Of a stretch of DNA of 39,096 nt, positions 24,735 through 33,010 are shown piece by piece. The DNA comes from Acidobacteriota bacterium (lineage in GTDB: Bacteria > Acidobacteriota > Terriglobia > Terriglobales > Acidobacteriaceae): the NCBI GenBank assembly GCA_021790995.1, contig JAJYFA010000018.1:1-39096 (forward strand), written 5' to 3'. The stretch's first letter is position 1, and the number at the start of each line of letters is the position of its first letter. A model generated the notes under the pieces. That model made no database searches. It was not told where the DNA came from and was given only the letters and a program-made list of their open reading frames with translations. The translations under genes and the position numbers were made by a program.

Positions 24735-26213
24735 TCATTTCCGCTTCCAGCGTACACCGTCCCTGGAATCCTCCAGAATCACGCCCATTTCCGCAAGTTC
24801 GTTGCGGATGGCATCGGCCCGCGCAAAGTTGCGCGCCTTCTTGGCCGCCGTGCGCTCGGCCACCAACGCCTCAATCGCCTCATCGCTCAGCGACTGCGCG
24901 GCAAGCAACTCCGGAGCCACTTCGCTCACGCGGCCGGTCGCCTTTGCCCACTCGATCGCCCGCCGCGTGGGCTCGGCGTCGCGATCTTCCAGTACGTCGA
25001 AGACCGCGTCGAAGTCGGCAAGCACCGGCAGAATCGCCTCGCGGTCTCCCGCGAAGAACTGCCCTCGATCGATGGCCGTATTCGCCGCGCGCACCAACTC
25101 GAAGACCGGCGCCATGGCGTCGGCCGTATTCAGGTCGTTGGCCAGCGCCTCGAGATACTCTTGCCGCGCCTTCGCGGCCGCCTCCTGCATGGCCGGATGT
25201 TCGCCTGCCGCAAAGACCCCGGCAGCCAGCCGCACCCGGAAGGTGCGCAGCCGATCGATGGCTTTGCTCGCATCCGTCAAACTGTCGAACGTGAAGTTGA
25301 GCGGATGCCGGTAGGGCACCGAAATCAGCGCCAGCCGGATCGCCGACGCCTTGAACCCTTTCAGCAACAGGTCGCGCGGCGTGTAGAAGTTGCCCTCACT
25401 CTTCGACATCTTCCTGCCGTCGACGAGCAGAAAGCGCACGTGCATCCAGTGCCGCGCAAACGGCTTGTGCGTCGCCGTCTCGCTCTGCGCAATCTCGTTT
25501 TCGTGGTGCGGGAACATCAGGTCTTCGCCGCCGCAGTGCAGGTCGAAGGTCTCGCCCAGGTACTCCATCGCCATGGCCGAGCACTCGATGTGCCAGCCGG
25601 GACGGCCCGAGCCGATCACTGTCTCCCAGGAAGTCTCGCCCGGCTTGGGCGCCTTCCACAGCGCGAAGTCGCGCGCCGAGTCCTTTTCGTACTCGTCCAC
25701 GTCCACGCGCGCGCCGTCTTCCATGCCGCTCAGGTCTTTCTTGCTCAGCTTGCCGTACTCGGGAAACGCCGCCAGCCGAAAATACCAGGAGCCGTCTTCC
25801 GCCTTGTAGGCTGCACCCGCTGCAGCGAGTTTCTCGATCAGCCCTACCATCTGAGGAATGTGCTCGGTCGCCCGTGCAATCGTCTCCGGCCGCTCCACGC
25901 GCAGCGATTCGAGATCCTCGAAAAATGCATCCACATACTGCCGCGTGTACTCACCGATCGGAACACCTGCGACAGCGGCGTTGCGGATGATTTTGTCATC
26001 CACGTCGGTAATGTTCTTCACGTGGCGCACAACCATGCCGCTCAGACGCAGAAAGCGCCGCAGCACGTCGACCTCGAGAAATGTGCGGAAGTTGCCGATA
26101 TGACCGTAGTCGTAAACTGTCGGCCCGCAGGCGTACATGCGCAGCGCCTTGCCGTCGGCGGGCTCAAGCGCATCCAGTTGTCCCGTAAGGGTGTTGTACA
26201 GGCGGAGGGTCAT
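24735..26213 (-). CDS. cysS: Cysteine--tRNA ligase
   Basis: The protein has 492 residues and charges tRNA-Cys with cysteine. The class I motifs are complete: Y-D-Y-G-H-I-G-N (HIGH, 38-41) and G-R-K-M-S-K-S-E-G-N. The zinc site uses Cys29 (A-C-G-P-T-V-Y), W-H-I-E-C-S and F-P-H-H-E-N-E. The C-terminal helical domain ends with the family's last segment, A-R-A-D-A-I-R-N-E-L-A-E-M-G-V. The ATG at 26213 starts directly at the conserved L-R-L-Y-N-T-L-T; the frame is open about 30 codons further upstream but without conserved sequence, and the ribosome binding site is weak. It is the only tRNA synthetase gene in the window. Confidence 0.97.
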   Translation of the reverse strand: MTLRLYNTLTGQLDALEPADGKALRMYACGPTVYDYGHIGNFRTFLEVDVLRRFLRLSGMVVRHVKNITDVDDKIIRNAAVAGVPIGEYTRQYVDAFFEDLESLRVERPETIARATEHIPQMVGLIEKLAAAGAAYKAEDGSWYFRLAAFPEYGKLSKKDLSGMEDGARVDVDEYEKDSARDFALWKAPKPGETSWETVIGSGRPGWHIECSAMAMEYLGETFDLHCGGEDLMFPHHENEIAQSETATHKPFARHWMHVRFLLVDGRKMSKSEGNFYTPRDLLLKGFKASAIRLALISVPYRHPLNFTFDSLTDASKAIDRLRTFRVRLAAGVFAAGEHPAMQEAAAKARQEYLEALANDLNTADAMAPVFELVRAANTAIDRGQFFAGDREAILPVLADFDAVFDVLEDRDAEPTRRAIEWAKATGRVSEVAPELLAAQSLSDEAIEALVAERTAAKKARNFARADAIRNELAEMGVILEDSRDGVRWKRK

Positions 26214-26304
26214 CGCGAATGCATTTCTTGCATGGTGTTGCTGCATTCGATTGTAGCAGCGGCAATGCACATGATCGCTGGGGTGTAGCCGGGCACCTGG
26301 CGCC

Positions 26305-26349
26305 CCCACCTTCGGCGATTCGCACTCTTTGCGAACCGGCTACGGTGGG
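26305..26349. repeat. 45-bp palindromic repeat, copy B
   Basis: CCCACC (26305-26310) pairs with GGTGGG (26344-26349), and CGCA (26321-26324) with TGCG (26330-26333) around CTCTT. It has the same length and layout as copy A at 16895-16939 and seven differences from it. It lies 21 bases beyond the Yip1 gene's stop and about 90 bases upstream of the cysS start, so on the minus strand it is in the 3' region of one gene and the 5' region of the next. Confidence 0.7.
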
Positions 26350-26370
26350 AACACGCCGATTAACGCTCGC

Positions 26371-27126
26371 CTATCCCATCACCGCCGCCAACCCCACGCC
26401 GAAGAGCACCACAATCAGCCACCAGCCAATCACAGCAATATAACCCGATGTACGCTTGACTCCTGCCACCGTAGCCAAGCCGATGCTCATCAGCAAGACC
26501 GTCCAGATGGTCGTGATGTCAAACGCCGAGGCCAGCGCGTAAAGCACCTTGTTGGCGCCCATCGGGTCCATGAACGCCCCCACGTTGGTCGGCGCAAAGT
26601 TCTTGATGTTGAACGATTCCGGCGCCACTCCCGCATAGATCACGGCCACTCCCATCAGCACCTTTATCGCCTGCGGAAGCCACGCGTAGTAGACGACGGC
26701 AAAGACCTCGCTAAATTTCGCCCTGCCTTCAAAGCCAAAATTGATCGTTCCCATCAGAACCGCGGCGATCACGAGCGCACCCAACATACCGAACGCCGGT
26801 CCGGCAATGAACATGGCCCTGGTAATCCCTTCCGCGTTCGCGTACTGCTTCTCCCTCCTCTCCGGGCTTATCTGCGCCATCTGATCCTGCGCCTGCGGGT
26901 TCATGCGAATCTGGTTTTCCACGGCCTGCCGGATTCCGATCTTCTGCACGACGGCTCCGAACATGGCATAGCTCACCAGCCCCAGCACGATCAGCGGCAG
27001 CCACCAACTGCGGTTGCCCCGCCGGATGTCTTCGAAGGTCTTCGACGGCGCCATGAAGGTGCAGGTCACGCGCTGCCACTGTGTAAGACCGGCGCTTTGG
27101 CCGGCCTGGGACGGAGCTTCGTTCAT
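26371..27126 (-). CDS. Yip1-domain membrane protein
   Basis: The protein has 251 residues. After a soluble start (to about residue 35: W-Q-R-V-T-C-T-F-M-A-P-S-K-T-F-E-D-I) come about five membrane helices. The opening pattern, a short segment with P-S-K-T-F-E-D-I-R-R followed by W-W-L-P-L-I, is the bacterial Yip1 (PF04893) hallmark. The family is widespread in bacteria, with no settled function. ATG 27126 has AAAGG seven bases upstream. It is the first gene of a minus-strand run with cysS, though copy B of the 45-bp repeat and a 157-base gap separate them. It is divergent from the DUF885 gene. Confidence 0.82.
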   Translation of the reverse strand: MNEAPSQAGQSAGLTQWQRVTCTFMAPSKTFEDIRRGNRSWWLPLIVLGLVSYAMFGAVVQKIGIRQAVENQIRMNPQAQDQMAQISPERREKQYANAEGITRAMFIAGPAFGMLGALVIAAVLMGTINFGFEGRAKFSEVFAVVYYAWLPQAIKVLMGVAVIYAGVAPESFNIKNFAPTNVGAFMDPMGANKVLYALASAFDITTIWTVLLMSIGLATVAGVKRTSGYIAVIGWWLIVVLFGVGLAAVMG

Positions 27127-27358
27127 ATTTATGCCTTTCGCGCGGGAATCACGCACTCCCAGCGTTTCAAGCCGAACTCAAGGCAGGGTTGCGTTTGCCG
27201 GAGATTGTATCCCACCATCAAGCCATGAATCGAATGAATTCTTGGCGCGGGTCCACCCCGCAGACCCGCTGAAGCGGCCAAGCTCCAACTCCGCCAACCC
27301 CGCCAGCTCCGCTACACTCATCTCAAAGACCACTTCCGCCGAAAAGGAACCTGCTCCC

Positions 27359-29167
27359 TTGAGAAAAACCGCTCTTCTCGTCCCGGCCGCGCTGCTTTTG
27401 CTACTTCCATCCCTCCGCGCGCAGAAGCTCAAACTCACGCCCCAGATGCAGGCTCCCGTGCCCGTCTCGCTCGCCGACCGGCGCGCGGCCCTCAACGAGG
27501 TCTTCCACGATTACTGGGAGGACCGGCTCAGACACGACCCCGAGTTCGCCTCCATCATTGGCGACAAGCGCTACAACGACCAGACCAGCGACTACTCCGT
27601 CCAGGCGTACAATGACCGGCTGGCGCGCGAGCAGAAATTTCTGATGCGCCTGGCGGTCATCGACCCCACGGGCCTCACCGAGCAGGAAAAGCTCAGCCAG
27701 GAGTTGCTGATCCGCAAATTCGAGATGGATCAGGATGCCTCCGAGTTCAAGGAGTGGGAGATGCCAGTCAACCAGATGGGCGGCATCTACAGCGACTATC
27801 CGGAGCTCGCGGCGGAACTGAGTTTCACCACGGTGAAGGACTACGACGACTGGATCGCGCGTCTGCGCGCCCTACCCACCGCCTTTGCCCAGGTCACCGA
27901 GAATATGTCGATCGGCATGGAAGATGGCCGTGTGCCGCCGAAGTACCTGCTCGAAAAGGCGCTCGATCAGGTGAACGAACTGGCCAATCAAAAGCCCGCT
28001 GACTCGCCGCTCGCCCTGCCGCTCAAGAAATTCCCCGCATCGATTCCCGCCGCCGACGAGCAGCGGATCAAGACCGAGATGCTGGATGTAATCGCCAATG
28101 TCGACCTGCCGGCCTACATGCGACTGGCGCGTTTCCTCAAAGTCAGCTACGTTCCCGCTGGCCGCGCCAACCCTGGCATCGATTCCCTTCCCGACGGCAA
28201 GCGGTACTACCAGTTCCTCATCAAGCGCACCACCACCACGGATCTCACCGCCAGCCAGATCCACCAGATCGGCCTGGAAGAGGTCAAAAAGGACGAGGCC
28301 GCGATGCTGGCCATCGCGCAGAAGCTCGGCTTCAAAGACCTCCAGAGCTTCCGCCTCAGCCTCACGACCAACCCCAAACTCCACCCTGTCTCGGCCGCGG
28401 CTCTGCTCGACGCCTACCGTGGCTACCTGAAGCCCATGCAAGCCAAGCTGCCAGAACTCTTCGGCAAGCTGCCCAAAGCGCCCTTTGAAGTGGTTCCCGT
28501 GCCCGCCTATGCCGAGAAGACCTCCGCGCCCGCGTACTACGAAGCCGGCACACCGGACGGCAGCCGGCCGGGGCGATTGTTCATCGACACGTATAACGCC
28601 ACGCAGCGCAACCTTTACGACGTAGAGGCAATCGCCTACCACGAGGGCATTCCCGGACACCACCTGCAAATCTCTATTGCGCATGGGCTCACCGGGCTGC
28701 CCGAGTTCCGCAAATACGACGGCTACACCGCCTACGTCGAGGGCTGGGCGTTCTACGCCGAGCGGCTGGGCAAGGACGTGGGCTTCTACCAGGATCCCTA
28801 CTCCGACTACGGCCGCCTGGAGAGCGACATCTGGCGCGCCATCCGTCTCGTCGTCGATACGGGCGTACACTCCGAGGGCTGGACCCGCGACCAGATGGTC
28901 CAGTACTTCCGCGACCACTCGAACATCGACGAGCCCAGCATCCAGGCCGAGGTCGATCGCTACATTGCCTGGCCCAGCCAGGCGCTGGCCTACAAGATCG
29001 GCCAACTGGAGATTCTTGAACTGCGCGACCGCGCGCAAAAGGCACTGGGCCCGAAGTTCGACATCCGCGCCTTCCACGACGAGGTGCTCGACTCAGGCGC
29101 CCTGCCGCTCAACATGCTGGAGAAGCGTGTTGACGCGTGGACCGCCGCGCAAAAGTCAGGGCAATAA
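27359..29167 (+). CDS. DUF885-family secreted metallopeptidase
   Basis: The protein has about 602 residues. I place the start at TTG 27359, ten bases after AAAAGGA, because it gives a proper signal peptide (L-R-K-T-A-L-L, Leu core, cleavage after S-L-R-A-Q). The frame is open further upstream to 27014, but that part runs antisense across the Yip1 gene and has no protein-like features. The zinc motif is Y-H-E-G-I-P-G-H-H-L-Q (near residue 425). The second metal-side segment is Y-V-E-G-W-A-F-Y-A-E (near 460), both standard for DUF885 proteins, which are gluzincin-like peptidases. It would act in the periplasm on peptides. It is followed after 96 bases by a TAT-exported oxidoreductase. Confidence 0.88.
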   Translation: MRKTALLVPAALLLLLPSLRAQKLKLTPQMQAPVPVSLADRRAALNEVFHDYWEDRLRHDPEFASIIGDKRYNDQTSDYSVQAYNDRLAREQKFLMRLAVIDPTGLTEQEKLSQELLIRKFEMDQDASEFKEWEMPVNQMGGIYSDYPELAAELSFTTVKDYDDWIARLRALPTAFAQVTENMSIGMEDGRVPPKYLLEKALDQVNELANQKPADSPLALPLKKFPASIPAADEQRIKTEMLDVIANVDLPAYMRLARFLKVSYVPAGRANPGIDSLPDGKRYYQFLIKRTTTTDLTASQIHQIGLEEVKKDEAAMLAIAQKLGFKDLQSFRLSLTTNPKLHPVSAAALLDAYRGYLKPMQAKLPELFGKLPKAPFEVVPVPAYAEKTSAPAYYEAGTPDGSRPGRLFIDTYNATQRNLYDVEAIAYHEGIPGHHLQISIAHGLTGLPEFRKYDGYTAYVEGWAFYAERLGKDVGFYQDPYSDYGRLESDIWRAIRLVVDTGVHSEGWTRDQMVQYFRDHSNIDEPSIQAEVDRYIAWPSQALAYKIGQLEILELRDRAQKALGPKFDIRAFHDEVLDSGALPLNMLEKRVDAWTAAQKSGQ

Positions 29168-29186
29168 ACATTACGGCGGAACGATG

Positions 29187-29205
29187 AGTGCCCGCTTTGG
29201 GCGCT
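29187..29205 (+). terminator. Small hairpin after the DUF885 gene
   Basis: AGTGCCC (29187-29193) and GGGCGCT (29199-29205) form seven pairs including one G-U around the loop GCTTT, 20 bases after the stop codon. There is no T run, so termination is uncertain. Confidence 0.3.
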
Positions 29206-29263
29206 GGACTTTCCCCGTCCGGGCAGTAGTATTCTGATACCGCTTGAGAACCGGGAGGTCAAC

Positions 29264-30262
29264 ATGTACCGCAGAGAGTTCCTGAGATCGGCAGCCGCCG
29301 TAGCTGGCATTGCGGCGCTGGCTTCGTTTCTACCCGCCGAGGAGGCAACGCCGGCCTCGAACGGCATGATCTACCGCAAGCTTGGCCGCACCGGTGAGCG
29401 CGTCTCGGTCATCGGTCTTGGCGGATACCACATTGGCAAGCCCAAGATCGATGAAGCTACAGCCATTCGCCTTATCCATGAGTCCATCGATCGCGGCATC
29501 ACCTTCATGGATAACAGTTGGGACTATAACGGCGGCGTTAGCGAAGAGCGCATGGGCAAGGCCCTCGCCAGCGGCTATCGCGGCAAGGTCTTTCTGATGA
29601 CCAAGATTGACGGCCGCACCAAAGCAGCCGCGGCGCGTCAGATCGACCAGAGCCTCGAACGCCTCCAGACCGACCACGTCGACCTGATGCAGTTCCACGA
29701 AATCATCCGGTTTGAAGACCCCGACCGCATCTTTGGCGAAGGCGGCATGGCGGCCATGCTCGAGGCCCAAAAGGCCGGCAAAGTGCGCTACATCGGATTC
29801 ACCGGGCACAAGGATCCCTACGCCCATCTGCGCATGTTGGATACGGCACGCGCCCGCGGCTTCCACTTCGACGCAGTGCAGATGCCGCTCAACGTCATGG
29901 ACGCTCACTTCCGCAGCTTTGGACACGAGGTTCTGCCCGTTCTCGTCCGCGAAGGCATCGCACCGCTCGGCATGAAAGCCTTCGGCGATCACTTCATCCT
30001 CGAAAGCAATACTGTCACCGCCATTGAAGGCTTGCACTACTGCCTGAATCTTCCAGAGGCTGTGCAGATCACCGGCATCGACAGCACCGCGGTGCTCGAT
30101 CAGGCATTCGAGGCCACGCGCACTTTCAAGCCCATGAGCGAGACCGCGATTGCGGCGTTACTCGATCGCACCCGTGAAGCCGCGCGGAACGGACAATTCG
30201 AACTCTACAAGACCACTAACCACTTCGACGGCACCGCCCACAACCCACAGTGGCTGGGTTAA
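29264..30262 (+). CDS. Aldo/keto reductase with TAT signal
   Basis: The protein has 332 residues. The N-terminus Y-R-R-E-F-L-R-S-A-A-A-V-A-G carries a twin-arginine motif, so the folded enzyme is probably exported with its cofactor bound. The barrel has the full catalytic set: Asp and Tyr in F-M-D-N-S-W-D-Y-N, Lys in L-M-T-K-I-D, His in L-M-Q-F-H-E-I. It reduces an aldehyde or ketone with NAD(P)H, or may oxidise a sugar; the substrate is unknown. GGGAGG lies five bases before the ATG. Most aldo/keto reductases are cytoplasmic, but TAT-exported members are common in acidobacteria and planctomycetes. Confidence 0.92.
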   Translation: MYRREFLRSAAAVAGIAALASFLPAEEATPASNGMIYRKLGRTGERVSVIGLGGYHIGKPKIDEATAIRLIHESIDRGITFMDNSWDYNGGVSEERMGKALASGYRGKVFLMTKIDGRTKAAAARQIDQSLERLQTDHVDLMQFHEIIRFEDPDRIFGEGGMAAMLEAQKAGKVRYIGFTGHKDPYAHLRMLDTARARGFHFDAVQMPLNVMDAHFRSFGHEVLPVLVREGIAPLGMKAFGDHFILESNTVTAIEGLHYCLNLPEAVQITGIDSTAVLDQAFEATRTFKPMSETAIAALLDRTREAARNGQFELYKTTNHFDGTAHNPQWLG

Positions 30263-30394
30263 CAAGCCGGTGGTGAAGACGGCAATTTCACAGAATTGTT
30301 CCGGCACGTAAATCGTGGCGTGGTGTCCACGGAGCTCTTCAGCAGCCTGTAAGGCCTTGGTTCGCGCAGCGCTGCTGCTGCGCGCCGCATCCCG

Positions 30395-30400
30395 TATAAT
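30395..30400 (+). promoter_or_regulatory. Perfect -10 element of the VOC gene
   Basis: TATAAT at 30395-30400 matches the sigma-70 -10 consensus exactly, 52 bases before the start codon at 30453. The -35 area (CTGCTGCTG) is a poor match, so an activator or another contact may be needed. Confidence 0.4.
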
Positions 30401-30452
30401 CGGCGGCAACGGACGAGTGCGCCCGAACTTCAACGAAAGGCCAGCGCAACCC

Positions 30453-31433
30453 ATGCCGACCAAAAGAACCCTCTGCCTCGCAGTACTTCCGATAGCAGCG
30501 CTGTTGCTTGCTCCCGCACTTCTTTCCGCACAGGGTGCCGCGCCAGAGCGGCCGCAGATCACCGGCATCTCGCATGTCGGCTACTTTGTCTCCAATCTGC
30601 CGCGGACGCTCTCCTTCTGGCACGGCCTGCTGGGCTTTGACGAGTACGCAACCCTCGACCGACCCGGAACCAACCAGGTCCGCATCGCCTTCATCAAGAT
30701 CAACAACCATCAGCACATCGAACTGTTTACCGACCCGCCGCCGGTGCCGCCCAACATGATGAGCCACTACTGCGTCAGCGTGAGCAATGCGGAGCAGATG
30801 CGAGCCTACCTGCGCTCGAAGGGCCTCGACATCAAGCCGGGCAACGGCAGCAAAACACGCACCGGCGACTACGCCTTTGAGGTCCGCGATCCCGATGGAA
30901 CGCTGCTTGAGTTTACGCAGCGCCTGCCCACCGGCATGGAAGCCGCGAACGCAGGCAAGTTCATGCCGCCCACGCGCATCTCTCACGCCATCTACCACGT
31001 AGGTTTTCTCGTGGGCAACCTCGACAAGTCGCTGAACTTTTACGAGGGTGTGCTGGGATTCAAGGAGACCTGGCGCGGCAGCAGCGACGGCAGGCAGCTA
31101 AGCTGGGTCAATCTGCGCGTTCCTGACGGCAAAGACTACATCGAACTGATGCTCTACGACAAGAAGCCTTCGGGCTTCGGAACCAGAAATCATGTCTCAC
31201 TTGTGGTTCCCGATGCGCAGAAAGCCGTAGCCGAGATCGAGTCGCGGCCTGCCTACAAGGACTATCTCAGCTACGGCAAGCCGCTCGTAGTGCGCGTGGG
31301 CAAAAACCGCAAGCGTCAGGTGAATCTCTACGATCCCGACGGAACGCGCGTCGAGCTGATGGAGCCCGAGACCATCGACGGCAAACCGTCTCCGCCCTCC
31401 ACCGCGCCGCCTCCGCCGCCAGCGCATGAGTAG
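30453..31433 (+). CDS. Secreted protein with two VOC (glyoxalase-fold) domains
   Basis: The protein has 326 residues. A signal peptide (M-P-T-K-R-T, then a Leu/Ala core) ends near L-S-A-Q. Two vicinal-oxygen-chelate modules follow, about residues 35-165 and 180-310. In each half the four usual metal-ligand positions are filled: H in S-H-V-G-Y, E in H-I-E-L-F, H in S-H-Y-C-V and E in L-L-E-F; then H in Y-H-V-G-F, E in Y-I-E-L-M, H in N-H-V-S-L and E in R-V-E-L-M. It could be a dioxygenase, isomerase or lyase; the substrate is unknown. The tail is Pro-rich. Export of such an enzyme is unusual. GAAAGG is 12 bases before the ATG. Confidence 0.82.
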   Translation: MPTKRTLCLAVLPIAALLLAPALLSAQGAAPERPQITGISHVGYFVSNLPRTLSFWHGLLGFDEYATLDRPGTNQVRIAFIKINNHQHIELFTDPPPVPPNMMSHYCVSVSNAEQMRAYLRSKGLDIKPGNGSKTRTGDYAFEVRDPDGTLLEFTQRLPTGMEAANAGKFMPPTRISHAIYHVGFLVGNLDKSLNFYEGVLGFKETWRGSSDGRQLSWVNLRVPDGKDYIELMLYDKKPSGFGTRNHVSLVVPDAQKAVAEIESRPAYKDYLSYGKPLVVRVGKNRKRQVNLYDPDGTRVELMEPETIDGKPSPPSTAPPPPPAHE

Positions 31434-31483
31434 GATCGGCTCTGGCTCCGAATGGAGCGTGCGGTTTACCAAGACAGTGAGCT

Positions 31484-31511
31484 TCCCAGGTTTTGATTTT
31501 GGAACCTGGGA
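31484..31511. terminator. Perfect 9-bp hairpin downstream of the VOC gene
   Basis: TCCCAGGTT (31484-31492) and AACCTGGGA (31503-31511) are perfectly complementary around the loop TTGATTTTGG, 50 bases after the stop codon. T-rich sequence is in the loop, not after the stem, so it is at best an atypical terminator. Confidence 0.4.
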
Positions 31512-31654
31512 GCCACATATCTTCACCTGCCAGCCTCAGAAACCAGCCACTGAACCCAAGAGTCGTCCTTCACTCGGCTGGGGAGACCGAAGTCCCGGCA
31601 TGATATTCTTTCGGGTTCCAATGCATGGCGGCCGACGCCGTCATAAATTTGTGC

Positions 31655-31677
31655 GCCGCTGCGTTTCAGGCAGCGGC
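31655..31677 (+). promoter_or_regulatory. Hairpin directly before a ribosome binding site
   Basis: GCCGCTGC (31655-31662) pairs perfectly with GCAGCGGC (31670-31677) around GTTTCAG. The stem ends one base before GGAGAGGG, the ribosome binding site of the gene starting at 31692, so it could influence ribosome access or mRNA stability. Confidence 0.4.
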
Positions 31678-31691
31678 TGGAGAGGGTTGTT

Positions 31692-32855
31692 ATGAAACGT
31701 TCTATTGTTTTGTTTGGCCTAATTTTGGCAGTTGGCTGCGGGCTCCATGCGCAAGCAGCAGCGCCCGTTAACGTGAACGTCTGCGACGTTGTCAAAAACC
31801 CGGCAGCATTCGATGGCAAGATCGTGCACATCAAGGGCACAGTGATCTCCGCCTTCGACGAATTCGCAATCGAAGACTCGACCGATCCCAACTGCGGGTT
31901 CCAGGAAAACGCCATCTGGCTCTCGTATCCGCAAGGAACGAAGGCCAAGTCGGGCCCGGCGGCGCTCGTGACCGTGCAGCCGGCGCACAACTTTGCCGGC
32001 TCCTACAAGGCTCCCACCCGGACGCCAGTCACGCTCCAGAGGGACAAGACCTTCAAGCAGTTTGACTCTCTGCTGTCGCAGACACACCAGAAGGGTGCCA
32101 ACATGTGCCTGGGATGCGCGCGCTACGAGGTGACAGCCACGTTCGTTGGCCGGCTCGACGGCGTATCCGATGCGACGCTGAAGCGTGACAATTCCGGCAA
32201 GATCGTAGGCTTCGGCGGTTTCGGGAATATGAACGCCTACCCAGCGCGGCTGGTTCTCCAGGCGGTTTCGGACGTGACGTCGAAGGAGATCGATTACTCA
32301 AAGGCCGACAGCGAGGCGAAAGCCGCGGCCTCGCAGAACACCAGTTCCCAGTTCATGGACCCCTTTGACATGGGAGGAAAGATGGTGGCGCACCTGGCGC
32401 CCAGCCCGGCAGCCGACGAAATGAAGAGAGCGTTCGGGTCCTTCCCCAAAGCGAAGGAGCAGAACGGCGTGGAAGTGTCCTACGGCGTCGCCAACGGCGT
32501 TCCCTCCGAGGAACCCGGCCAGAAGGATTCACCGGACGGCATTCTGTACAACTGCACTCTCAGCAGGAATCGTCTGCCCGGATCTGCCCTGGTGGTGGCA
32601 ATGTTCCACATGGGCCAGCACGTGGCCGATCTGCGCAACCCAAAGCCGAACAACGTGGGCGAGCCGCTCATCTATCAGGAGAACGATGCATGGGTGGTCA
32701 CATCCATTGCGGCTATTGTGGGCGGACAGAAGTACCTGACACTGCCCGGCGGCTATCTGTTCTGGGATGCCAGTTGGCCGGAAGGCTCACGCAATGACAA
32801 GATGGAATCAGTGCTGAAGGATTTCCTGAACAAAGAGGCGATGCTGAGCCAGTAG
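31692..32855 (+). CDS. Secreted protein of unknown function
   Basis: The protein has 387 residues. GGAGAGGG precedes the ATG, and a signal peptide ends near G-L-H-A-Q. Residues about 28-165 look like a small beta-barrel domain, starting V-N-V-C-D-V-V-K-N-P-A-A-F-D-G-K-I-V-H-I-K-G-T-V. A V-x-D-V-x-x-N-P-x-x-F-x-G-K-x-V-x-x-x-G start is often seen in OB-fold domains of secreted proteins. It contains a C-L-G-C pair near residue 140 that could bind metal or form a disulfide. The C-terminal half (about 240-380) has no recognisable motif. A strong terminator follows, so it is a single-gene unit. Confidence 0.68.
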   Translation: MKRSIVLFGLILAVGCGLHAQAAAPVNVNVCDVVKNPAAFDGKIVHIKGTVISAFDEFAIEDSTDPNCGFQENAIWLSYPQGTKAKSGPAALVTVQPAHNFAGSYKAPTRTPVTLQRDKTFKQFDSLLSQTHQKGANMCLGCARYEVTATFVGRLDGVSDATLKRDNSGKIVGFGGFGNMNAYPARLVLQAVSDVTSKEIDYSKADSEAKAAASQNTSSQFMDPFDMGGKMVAHLAPSPAADEMKRAFGSFPKAKEQNGVEVSYGVANGVPSEEPGQKDSPDGILYNCTLSRNRLPGSALVVAMFHMGQHVADLRNPKPNNVGEPLIYQENDAWVVTSIAAIVGGQKYLTLPGGYLFWDASWPEGSRNDKMESVLKDFLNKEAMLSQ

Positions 32856-32882
32856 CGCCGCCCCAACGAAAGCTCGACAGAG

Positions 32883-32915
32883 GGCGCTGGCCGGAAGTTC
32901 GGCCAGCGCCTTTCT
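32883..32915 (+). terminator. Rho-independent terminator
   Basis: GGCGCTGGCCG (32883-32893) and CGGCCAGCGCC (32900-32910) form a perfect 11-pair GC-rich stem with the loop GAAGTT, followed by TTTCT. It starts 28 bases after the stop of the gene at 31692-32855. It is the best terminator in the window. Confidence 0.82.
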
Positions 32916-33010
32916 GCATACGGACTGCCACAACATGTCTGCGCCAAATGAGAGGTGTGCGGTTATTCTTGAAATGACATCACGAATCCATGTCGAGGAA
33001 GTGAGAAAAG

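Noticed and set aside
24726..26288. Open frame of 520 codons on the plus strand
   Set aside because: It is antisense to cysS, which is certain from the HIGH, KMSKS and zinc motifs. It is very rich in Arg, His and Gln and has no recognisable domain.
27014..27358. Upstream extension of the DUF885 gene by 115 codons
   Set aside because: It runs antisense across the Yip1 gene and has no protein-like features. The signal peptide starts at the TTG at 27359.
27872..29077. Open frame of 401 codons on the minus strand
   Set aside because: It is antisense to the DUF885 peptidase gene; composition and lack of motifs mark it as a shadow frame.
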